A stretch of 64,000 bases of DNA from Carallia brachiata. Lineage: Eukaryota > Streptophyta > Magnoliopsida > Malpighiales > Rhizophoraceae. The first letter of the stretch is position 1, and every line of letters begins with the position of its first letter. Where the stretch lies: positions 374,181 to 438,180 of the forward strand of contig JADCRB010000024.1 in assembly GCA_021464245.1 (NCBI GenBank), in the 5' to 3' direction. Both the position numbers and the translations under genes were made by a program. The notes below the pieces were generated by a model, which saw only the letters and a list, made by a program, of their open reading frames with translations, made no database searches and was not told the DNA's origin. Shown one piece after another: positions 51,901 through 62,100 of this stretch.

Positions 51901-53422
51901 AGGTACGTACAATGCGTGCAAAGTATATCATGAAGGGTGATGACGACACATTTGTAAGAGTGGATGCTGTTATTAATGAAGCGAAAAAAGTTCCATTGGG
52001 TAGAAGCTTGTATATTGGGAACATAAATTACTACCATAAGCCTTTGCGATATGGTAAATGGGCTGTGACATATGAGGTACAATTTCATGCTTTTTTTGAG
52101 TGGATTTTATCATTGCCTAGAAATATAGTGTTAAGTTCATATAGGAAATTCTGTCCCTCGTAATGATTTTGGAAGCTTACTTTATTGGGTTCAAATCCCA
52201 TGATATAGGTCTGTGGGTTTTGGGTTGCATTGCTTAAATTAGAAACTCAATTCTCTCGGCCAGCCACCTTTGGGGTTTCCCCTCATGCCGCACAGGGAGA
52301 TGGAAAAAAGGAAAAAATAAATTTGGGTTTTTTGGGTGTGTTGGAGTGTCGCTAAAGGTCAAGAATTGATCTCGTTATGATGCTTCCTTGATGAAGTTTG
52401 TGCCTGATAATGAAGGATCACATTGCACGCACACACACACTCTCTCTCTCTCTCTCTCACACACACTTATTCTTTCTGGGGATCACCCCATTGCTTGTGT
52501 TTCTGCTACATGCTGACTAGAGCTAAGAGAACTGCAATGCTTGATTACTAACCGTGGAGTAGGTCTGGTCCATAAATAGAATATGCTGCTTGATTCCTTT
52601 GGTTTTGATTTCTGTTTGGTTTGGTTTCTTTTTTGCATAACTTTCCCATTATGAGCTCATTAAATTTATTGCTTACCTTATTATGTTCTAATTTTGCCTT
52701 TGCTTCTTTGATGATGGTTTCAGGAGTGGCCAGAAGAAGACTATCCACCCTATGCAAATGGTCCAGGCTACATTTTGACATCTGACATTGCGCGCTTCAT
52801 TGTTTCCGAGTTTGAGAGGCATAGATTAAGAGTGAGTAATTTGGTGCTGCTATTGCTAATTTTGTTCTCTTTGCCAAAGTTAGCTAAACTCAAGCACATT
52901 GATACCAATAAAGAACTTTGAACGTGTGAAGTAACAACCTGTGACACAAACTCCAAAAGGCCAACGGCAGTAGTATTTACTGAGAGTGCCCTATAATTAT
53001 CCGTGAAAGGCACTCCTATAAAGTGGGATTTTTCCTGTCCATCTTTTAAACAAGGTTTGATAAGCCCTCATCATCACCAAGAAGGAATTCTGCAAACATG
53101 TAACCAGGCTCTAGTAGTTAGTGATTCAGATTGAGAAGTGAATTGGATAGAATTTGCTGTTCCATCTCTCTCCGTACCTCAACGTCACTAATGTGGATTT
53201 TGTCATTTATGCAGCTCTTCAAGATGGAAGATGTGAGTATGGGAATGTGGGTGGAGCAGTTTAATAGCTCAAGACCTGTGGAATATGAACATAGCTTGAA
53301 GTTCTGCCAGTTTGGGTGCTTTGAAGGTTATTACACAGGCACACTACCAGTCTAGGCAGATGATTTGCCTTTGGGAGAAACTGCAGAAATTGAGAAAGCC
53401 TCTATGCTGCAACATGAGATGA
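48971..53422 (+). CDS. GALT6: Hydroxyproline O-galactosyltransferase, GALT4/GALT6 type, two frameshifts
   Basis: Golgi type II membrane enzyme (CAZy GT31 with a galectin domain) that adds the first galactose to hydroxyproline on arabinogalactan proteins. Exons: 48971-49848, 50940-51172, 51291-51581, 51678-51806, 51903-52076, 52724-52831 and 53215-53422. Membrane anchor about residues 24-48 ([20 protein letters not shown]). The galectin part spans [14 protein letters not shown] to [18 protein letters not shown]. The GT31 part has [19 protein letters not shown], the DDD motif ([13 protein letters not shown]), [19 protein letters not shown] and [12 protein letters not shown]. Exon 1 carries one extra base near 49205-49222 (DAPSRPF, then [10 protein letters not shown] in another frame). 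A second extra base near 53337 gives TLPV-stop at 53355, while the conserved end ([20 protein letters not shown]) continues in the other frame to 53422. Neighbours suggest At5g62620 (GALT6) orthology. Confidence 0.92.
52172..52300 (+). repeat. Possible tRNA-derived SINE fragment in GALT intron 5
   Basis: GGGTTCAAATCCCATG near 52187 is a near-perfect pol III B box followed by sequence unlike a tRNA. I see no A box at the right distance, so it may be a 5'-truncated SINE. Confidence 0.3.
52429..52467. repeat. (CA)n(CT)n(CA)n compound microsatellite
   Basis: Compound dinucleotide run in the intron before the GALT exon at 52724. Confidence 0.85.
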
Positions 53423-56400
53423 CAATCATGAAATCTCGAAGGCAGCCTTCAGGGCTGGAACATGGAATGACAATCAGGAGGTTAGGCAACCGGAGCACAA
53501 GGAGCCGCGATCATGATCATGGTGATTGGTAATCGTCTCGAGGGCTAATGACAGAACAAAGGCAGGAGAAAGTTTTGTAGTTATAGCATTGTATATTTTG
53601 CTAGTTATACAGAATGCTTGTGCAAATTCATTCATTCTTTTCCAGTTTACATTTTGCCCATCCATTTCGCTCTTAATACCCTCCTTGCCAGTTTCACATC
53701 TTTATCTATGCCTGCAATTGGACTTTAATTAAGACCAGAGGCATTTAACATCTCCCATTAACCTCGAAACTGTCGTAGTAGATGGAGATGTACCATTAGA
53801 TGATATGACAACTTTCTATGCAACTCAAGAAGTAAAGCAAATTATTTATATCATTTGGCTGTCTTTTCTTTTTGTTTTTCCATTTTCTTTTTTCCACATC
53901 ACAATTAAAATCCACATTTAAAAAAAAAAAAAAAAAAGGAAGAAGAAATGAGGAGGAGAAGATTTTTTTTCTTGTAGCCAATCAAGTAAAGACTAATTGG
54001 TTGGGGCTTGTGTCGTTGTGGAAGACAAATTGAAATGTTACTAGACATATGCATGCAGCATGTATAATTGGACTTGATAGCATTGCTTAGCTAGTCAAGA
54101 TTATTGACTTGTTCCGTGAATTGAGCGGATAGGTTGAGATGATTTGGAGCAAGGGCTGTGCCACATTATCTGTTTTACACCTCCTTTTTTTTGCTCTTTT
54201 CTTCAACTTTTCGTGGAGTTAACATGGCAATTCATTGAATTATAGTATGCTATCGAGTTGCCTAAGCCATGTGCACCAGGTCGTTTGATTAGGACATCTT
54301 ACCAAGAAAACGAGCAAGTATTGGCAAGGAGTTCAGTTCGACTAATGACTGTAGCCATCGAAATGACTTAATAAGGTAGAAGATTTCATTGGTGATCTGA
54401 AATTAAACTCTTTAAGTCAGCTGAACTATACAAGATGATTTCATCATACGGGTGGTCAAATTTCAGCTTATGTTGCACCATTTACAATTATTAGATAGAT
54501 GCAAATATGTAGTCTTTAGTATACATAGAATAATAGAAAATAACTATTATCTATATGTACAATTTAAAGTAATTCTTTCTAACAAGTAAAAAGAAAATTT
54601 AATAACTTCACTTAAATAAATTTAAAATAATTATAAAATGATATAAATAGTTGGATGGTAAAATTCATAAAAAATAAAAAATAAAAAATTATTAGATAGT
54701 ATTAAATAAAATAACGTAATTAGTTATTATTACTTATATAAAATTGTTTAGTGTCGCTCACATGTAAATTGGCACATGGGATGTGTCAAATACTCAAATT
54801 CATCACTTTGCATAACTTCTCTTGTAGGATTGGATGAAATTGTGTGGAGAAAAGAAATCATGGAGATAACTCTCACGTCGTCATTGACGCCTTGTCCGCC
54901 GCGCCGGTGGATAATCTCTCCTGTTATTTGATTTTTCATTTTCTTTTCCCCTTTCATTTGGATTTTTGATCCAACAAAGGAACAAACAAACAAAAGTTGA
55001 AAAGGCAGGCACGAAAATCTGCAAAGTGACAAATACCCCGCTAGAAGCATAAAATAAATGGCGTGTACTTTGCTAGCCAAAGTGGATGTGATGTGTCTAT
55101 GGCTGGACCATTTGGCTTCTTTTTTAAGCTGACCGATGACCATGAAAGTGAACCAAGTCAATGTCATCCCCTCGTGGCCACCTTATTTCCTAGGCCTCTT
55201 TTAACTTTTTCCTTTTTCAAATTTAATGGTGGGCACAGGGCGTTAGCTCATTAAAAATTTTGTTATTTGAACAGTGTTATACTGCTAATAATTTATTATT
55301 GAGGAGAAGGTTAATAAGAAAGAAAATTAGAGCTCAAGACCTAAATTTTTAATGAATAACACACATTTTTCACCATTTTAATTAAGTTAAATCTTGAAAC
55401 AATATTATACATTGTTTCCTTGTTGGGTGCATCTTTGTGGGGTTATGATTTTTGCATGTTTCACTCTTGATTACTCATTACTCTGGCCGCTTCCAAAAAA
55501 AAAAAAATCTACGACCCAAAATTCCAATAATACAATAACATAATAATTTAGGTCCAATAACATGCAAAACAAAGTAACAAAAATAATCAACTGACTTACA
55601 GAAGTTAGATTTTGAAAAACTCCATTTCTTTTTTTTTTTTTCTGTAGGTTTTTTCCAAACATTTGTAATGCAATACAAACTTGTTCTTATTCACCGTATA
55701 ATGATTCTCAATATTATTGTTACCAATGGGTACATTTCAAATTTTGTTGATTAAAAAAAACTGAAGTAAAATCATACTTTTATTTTTTTAAATATGTTCA
55801 TGAATGATTCGTCTTTGATCAAATCGTTTAGATGGGTTATCACGGAAAAGCCTCAATACTGTGAGCCGAGCAACCAACAAATAAATAAATCAATCAATAA
55901 AGCATATAAGATTGTAGAAAGTGACTCAGGTACATAAATTGTATGAGCTATAAGTTGACATCAAAAGAATATCAGAAGAAGTAGCAACTAGCAAATCATC
56001 TGAAATTTCCAATTTTCTTGCCCCCTCCTCACAAGCAATTCTTGCCCATTCGTTTTGGTTTGTATTGTGCACAAAAATGACAAGGAACGCACTGAGCCGT
56101 TTGGATAAGCACTACCTGCAATAGGAAAGACCCACCTCGTGAGACCGAGCAAAGAGAAGGGAATAATTTCCATTTTTGTAAAAGACGAAAATCGTGAGAA
56201 TTTCACTCAGAGATTTTAAGTGAACTTAGTTTATCACACAATTATTGACATGCACAATAAAATTGTGAAGAGCTTGATTTGCATCTTACAAAATTGCCAT
56301 CTTTGGTTTTTAAGGGATATATATAATTTTATTTGTGGTGTTGATCAGTTATGATGATGATTACATGAGAATTTTTTAATTTTATATAATAAGTTTTACC

Positions 56401-56829
56401 TATTTATTTATTTCTCAAAAAAACTAGATAGCAAACACTTAGAAAGCAATACAGTAATAATAAAAAATGTAGACCAAGCAATTCTTCAATTCTTCCTCCC
56501 TGGCTAAAGTGATACTTAGTGAAGCAATTCTTGTGATTGTTAAGTTTTTCTGACTAATGTCCAAGTAATGCCACTAGTTAAAATAAAATGAATCATAAAT
56601 GACACGTATCTTTGATTGTGTGAGGGATGTGCACATCAGTAGGAAAAAAGAGTGAAAAATGCATTGTCTATTGGCAACCACTAGTACTTTTCTCATTCTG
56701 TACCCACCTTCCAACTCACTTTATATAAAGGAAATTAGCCTATGGATCACCCCATAGTGCCCTCCCTGCATTAGCCTATAGATTAACAGGAACAAGAAAG
56801 AAAGAATCACAGGAATCATAAAACCCTTT
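53423..56829. other. Intergenic region between GALT and the AAA-ATPase gene
   Basis: Holds the GALT 3' UTR and the AAA-ATPase promoter. Between them I see only AT-rich sequence and short ORFs with no recognisable product. Confidence 0.5.
56722..56728 (+). promoter_or_regulatory. TATA box of the AAA-ATPase gene
   Basis: TATATAA in the context ACTTTATATAAAGG, about 105 bases before the first in-frame ATG at 56830 and 180 before the ATG at 56905, leaving room for a short leader. A good consensus match in a fitting place. Confidence 0.6.
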
Positions 56830-58485
56830 TTGCATACAGAAAAGTTAGAAAAGAAAGGAAAAGAACTAGAGAGCAAGAAAAAGAAAAACATCAGAAAGGC
56901 AGTGATGGTGCTGATACCTCAAACAATGACAGAGATGTGGGCAACAATGGGCTCAACCATAGCCAGTTTCATGTTCTTCTGGGCTATCTTTCGCCAATAC
57001 TGCCCCTACGAGGTCCGGCGTTATTTTGAGAGATACACACAATGGATCACGAGCTTTTCCTATCCATACATCAAGATTTCAATCCACGAGTACACCGGGG
57101 ATCGGCTTAAGCGAAGTGAGGCCTATACTGCTGTTGAGGCATACCTCAGTGTTAACTCATCCAAGTGCGCCAACAGCCTCAAAGCAGAGATGGGAAAAGA
57201 TAGCAGCAACCTGGTGTTCAGCATGGACGAGAATGAGAAGGTGACTGATGAATTCCGGGGCGTTAAAATCTGGTGGGTTTCAAGCAAAGTGGTGGCGCCT
57301 ACCCAGTCTATGTATCCTCAGCCGGAGAAGAGATATTACGGGCTCAGCTTTCATAAGAAGTACAGGAAGGTCATTACTGAGAATTACCTGAAGCATGTGC
57401 TGACTGAAGGTAAGGAAATCAGGGCTAGGAGCAGGCAAAGAAAGCTTTACACCAATAGTCCCGGATACAAGTGGCCAAGCTACAAGCAGACTATGTGGAG
57501 TCATGTAGTGTTTGAGCATCCTGCCACGTTCGAGACCATGGCGTTGGAGCCGGAGAAGAAGCAGGAGATAATTGAAGACCTTGTGACCTTTAGCAATAGC
57601 AAGGATTTCTATGCCAGAATTGGGAAGACTTGGAAGAGAGGCTATCTTCTTTATGGGCCACCAGGTACTGGCAAGTCCACGATGATTGCTGCAATGGCTA
57701 ACTTGTTGAATTACGATGTTTATGACCTGGAGCTGACGGCTGTGAAAGACAATACAGAGTTAAGGAAGCTTTTGATTGAAACTACTGGTAAATCAATTAT
57801 CGTGATTGAAGACATTGACTGTTCTCTCGATCTTACCGGCCAAAGGAAGAAGAAAGCAGAGAAATCTGCAGATGATGAGAAGCCGGAGAAGGAAACTTCT
57901 CGCAGAGAACCTAAAGAGGAGGCAACCAGCAAAGTGACACTCTCAGGGCTGCTGAATTTCATTGATGGGTTATGGTCTGCATGCGGGGGTGAAAGGCTCA
58001 TTGTCTTCACTACTAATTATGTGGAGAAGCTTGATCCTGCTCTGACAAGAAGAGGAAGGATGGACAAGCATATTGAACTATCTTACTGCAGCTTTGAGTC
58101 GTTTAAAGTACTTGCCAGGAACTACCTAAAACTTGAAGCACATGCCATGTTTGAGACAATTGCAGGGTTAATGAAGGAGGCAAAGATCACGCCTGCAGAT
58201 GTTGCAGAGAACCTCATGCCCAAATCGCCGCTGGATGATGCAGAGAAGTGTCTTTCACGCTTGATTCAAGCGCTCGAGGAAGCAAAAGAAGCAGCAGCTG
58301 TTAAGGCCGAGATGGAAGCAGCGACAGCAAAAGAAGAGACAGCCAGGGAAGAATTGTCAAGGAAAGAAGCAGAGAATGGAGCAGCCTCTCATAAGGCTGG
58401 AGAGTGCACTGCCAGAAAAGATGCCATTCACCCGCAAGAGAATGGCAACACAGCTAGTGTGAACCATAAATTCCAATTGTACTGA
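56830..58485 (+). CDS. BCS1/AATP1-like AAA-ATPase
   Basis: Membrane-anchored AAA ATPase of the plant AATP1/HSR4(OM66) group, whose members sit in the mitochondrial outer membrane or ER and are often stress-induced. Single exon of 551 codons, as is usual for the group. A second in-frame ATG at 56905 (MVLIPQTMTEMWATMGS) better matches family starts; the first 25 residues are Lys-rich and may not be translated. An N-terminal hydrophobic anchor (about 37-55, MGSTIASFMFFWAIF) is followed by the AAA-associated domain (IHEYTGDRLKRSEAY). Walker A GPPGTGKST is at about 276-284, Walker B IIVIEDIDCSLD at about 322-333 and the sensor/arginine region NYVEKLDPALTRRGRMD near 396-412. A Lys/Glu-rich loop follows Walker B. 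The tail is Ala/Glu-rich and likely coiled coil. The frame is clean. Confidence 0.92.
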   Translation: MHTEKLEKKGKELESKKKKNIRKAVMVLIPQTMTEMWATMGSTIASFMFFWAIFRQYCPYEVRRYFERYTQWITSFSYPYIKISIHEYTGDRLKRSEAYTAVEAYLSVNSSKCANSLKAEMGKDSSNLVFSMDENEKVTDEFRGVKIWWVSSKVVAPTQSMYPQPEKRYYGLSFHKKYRKVITENYLKHVLTEGKEIRARSRQRKLYTNSPGYKWPSYKQTMWSHVVFEHPATFETMALEPEKKQEIIEDLVTFSNSKDFYARIGKTWKRGYLLYGPPGTGKSTMIAAMANLLNYDVYDLELTAVKDNTELRKLLIETTGKSIIVIEDIDCSLDLTGQRKKKAEKSADDEKPEKETSRREPKEEATSKVTLSGLLNFIDGLWSACGGERLIVFTTNYVEKLDPALTRRGRMDKHIELSYCSFESFKVLARNYLKLEAHAMFETIAGLMKEAKITPADVAENLMPKSPLDDAEKCLSRLIQALEEAKEAAAVKAEMEAATAKEETAREELSRKEAENGAASHKAGECTARKDAIHPQENGNTASVNHKFQLY

Positions 58486-59165
58486 TTCGCAACATTTTTT
58501 TTGGCGCTTTAACATTGGAAGAAGGCTATTATCATGTTATTTCCATTCAAAGCTCAAAAATAACGGTCGTTGAACACAAGAACAGCATAATCAATTTGAT
58601 CGAGTGAAATTGAACCCAACTTGAATACACACAAGAAGTGAAGCTGTAAGGCGAAATACATTAACCAAAAAGCAACATAATTTGGGGCAAACTGAACTAT
58701 CACACAGAGTTAACAGCCAGAGCTCATCAATTTTTCTGATAGACCCAACTAACTCAAATTCTAAGCTGGCAGTCTGGCAGACGATTTGTCGTGATCTTCC
58801 CAAAGAGTAAACTACAGGGCCTGGATATGTAACCCATATTTTTCCGTTACATCATCAGCTAGGTTATTGTACATTAATTGGATAAGATCAAGAACTTTCA
58901 ATGATTTCTCATTTACCCATTTCAGGTTTTCTATGAATGTAGGCATACTACAAATGACTATCTAATCTACGTGACTCCGCATCAGGTCACTCCCTCGTGC
59001 AAATACGAAATGAGTTTCATCAAGATGGTTGCTTAACTTTCACCATGGAGGAACTTCGAACGTTATTTCCCCCACCATCTTATCGCAGTGTATAACCTTT
59101 TGCTATCTTACATTCAGTTTGAAAACAGGAAACCTTGTTTTCCAGCAGAGAGAGCAGCTCAAAAA
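58486..59165. other. Convergent 3' flanks of AAA-ATPase and DDR4
   Basis: 680 bases between two stop codons on opposite strands, holding both 3' UTRs. No further feature seen. Confidence 0.6.
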
Positions 59166-62100
59166 TCATCTGTCTTCATCTTTTATTGTGTTCGGGCCAT
59201 CGTCAAAACCAGAACCTGGGGCAAGTTCATTTAGATCAAGGAATTGTCTTTTTCCCACACCGTCATCTTCACCTTGGCCTGGGCTACTTAATTTTTGAGG
59301 TGGATGATTTTGCTCTTTCTCGGATATATCAGTGAAACCCTCAGCAGGCTGATCAACTTTCATATCTTGTTCATTATTAATGCCACCAGAGTCTTGACTT
59401 GGGACAGAATAATCTGCATTCTCACTTGCGTCAGAGGGTTCATCAGATGCATTTGATTTCTCAAGTTTCATTGACTCTGTTTCTGATTCTGACAACTCAT
59501 ATTGCTGGTAATTAATCTGGTTTCGAGTTGCCCTTTTGCTACGCCTAAGACCTGATTGGAGTTCATCAACGGATCTTAATTTAGTTTCCCTCCTAGTCCG
59601 GCCTGAAAATTGCTTAAATTTTTGGGGTTCATCACTCTCCTCACTGACACTTAAAGAATCATCCTCCTCCTCTTCTTCTTCTTCTTCCTCCTCTTCATCT
59701 TCACCATTTTCTTCGTCCCACTCATACTCTTCATCCCCTTCTGAGCCACTGGTCAGCTTCCTCCTTTGTTTACGTTGCCTCAGATATTCCTCATCATATA
59801 CAGCCTCTCCAACTATATCATCATCACTGTCAAAATCTGCCTCATTATCCGAGGCAGCTTTAACATACTCTTTTGGTGAGTAATGTCGTGGTCCCTGTCT
59901 TCGCCTGTTACTGCAACCCATTATGCACCCAATGGTTAAGCTCCAACAGTTCAAGTCTGTGCTCTTTGAGGCAACACAGGAGCTGACAGATGAAAAAAAA
60001 CTCATCTTACCTTCTGTCCAAAGGTTCAGGACCATGCTCGCCACCAATGTCATCATAATCAGGTGAATTTGGAGAAGGCATGCTGAAGGTGCCATGTTGA
60101 GAGGCATGTGAAGGACCACTCCATCTACCATTTGTAGAAACTTCAGGTCTTGGAAAACCTCTTCTGTGGAGAGGCTCTGGTGAAGGTGGCTTCCGCCTGA
60201 AAACAATGTAAGGAATTACCAAAGAAAGATCTTTGCTGTTGAATGGCACAAGGGACGGATAAAATCCTCTCAGGAAAACAAAAGGTATCCAAAAGGTATA
60301 AGAATACTGTACTTGGTTATTTTGATAGCTTCATTGATTGAGCGGTCATAATCATCTGCAAAATCATTTAGCATAGGAATCAAATTACATAATTATTGTA
60401 AAAACAAGCTCAATAACAAGCTCATAACCAGCACCATTTTTTCATAACGAAGAGCAACAGTAGGATCAACTATGGACTTTAGCTATACAAAATTCTTGCT
60501 TAAATGCATGACTCTTAAGTTATCTAGCTCTTACCAAAAGTGTATCTAACAGGTTTTCTGTCACGAAGGGAGCGTCCTGGAGCAAGAACATCCATCACCA
60601 GCAAGTTATCAAGAAGCAGAGCCTGCCTATGCTGCTTTTTCAGCAACCTCTCTTTCCGCTGAGCAAAACCAGAGGAAAAAAAAGAAAGACAACAATATGA
60701 TTTCATCCCATAATAGAACAAAAATTAAAGCGATTCAATCTAGGAAAGGAAGACCACATTCTATCTCAGTTACTGACACTGCGTAAGCAAGAAATTCCAG
60801 ACAGCAAGCAAGCTTGAGTACCTTATGATCCTTCTCAATCTCAGGAAGCATATCATTCTTTAACTTTTTTCCTAATGAAGCTTCTGTTCTATTTTTACTT
60901 GTAGAAAGCTTTTCCTGTAATCCATGGACAAGCTGAAATGAGGAAGAGCACAAAACAAGGAAGCAATGTACATATATAACCTAAGTGGCAGTAAAGTGAA
61001 TGGCTAAATCTGGTGCACAATGGCCACTTAGAGCTTCTTTATCACCACCAGCTGGTAAAGAACTGGTTCCCACAACAGTACCATATCACTGAGAGGCTTA
61101 CCTAGTCATCTAAACTGTGAATAGCCGATTAGCCAGAAAATACAGAATAAGTCCATGTTCTGAATCAGTTCCCATTCAATGTAATCCTAGATCCACGTGA
61201 CAATATGCTCACAACATTCCAATCTTTAAAGGCTTTCAATCCTAGAACATTCTCACTCAGTTCTTCATAATAGGACCAATTTGCATTTCACCACCTTGTT
61301 TGTTTTCCACCCACAATTCAATGAAAATTGTGACCATGGACAACTTTCCCAGCAGCAGCTTCCGTAGACTTACCCAAGGTCCACCTACCACAGGAAACTA
61401 ACACTTCTGAAGAAGAGCAACTAAGCATGCTTTTTTTCGAAACCTCAATTACAGTGGGATAGCCATATGATTATACATAGTGGTCAATCTTCCCCAATCA
61501 TATGTACCAAATTTATCATCCACGATTTCGTGTACATCTTTTAGTCAGAGTTTCCAGTTTGCATTATCAAAGCAGCAATATGCCATCTTTAAATGACAAG
61601 AAAGATATGCAAGAGCTGCTTCAAAAAATCACTCATGTACATGTGTACACACCCAAGAACATGACCACACATACACCCCAACACACAAGCATTTACAAAC
61701 AACTAATTACATGAAGAATATGCTTTGCATAAGAGAAAAGTGAACCTATAATCATGGATGTTGATTTTTTTTTGAGGCAGCACACACATTAATAATGCAA
61801 ATAACCTCACTGGTAGGAAAGCATTAAAGCATAAATTCAAAAATAAAACTGTGTAATACAGCACAGTAAATGACAAAGACACTGACAGGCCATTTAACCA
61901 ACTTACAGATACATCTTGAAATTCTTCAAAATTAGTTGCCACTGTTTCCCAATGGTATGCTGTGGTAGGAAGGATCTGGGAACCCTTAGCTTTTGCTTTC
62001 TTAACCTCAACCTTTCTTATCTCCCGATATAGCCGATAGCCATTTATTGGATCATCTTCATACCTGAAACAACAAAAAAGAATTAAAAAAAGAAAAGAAA

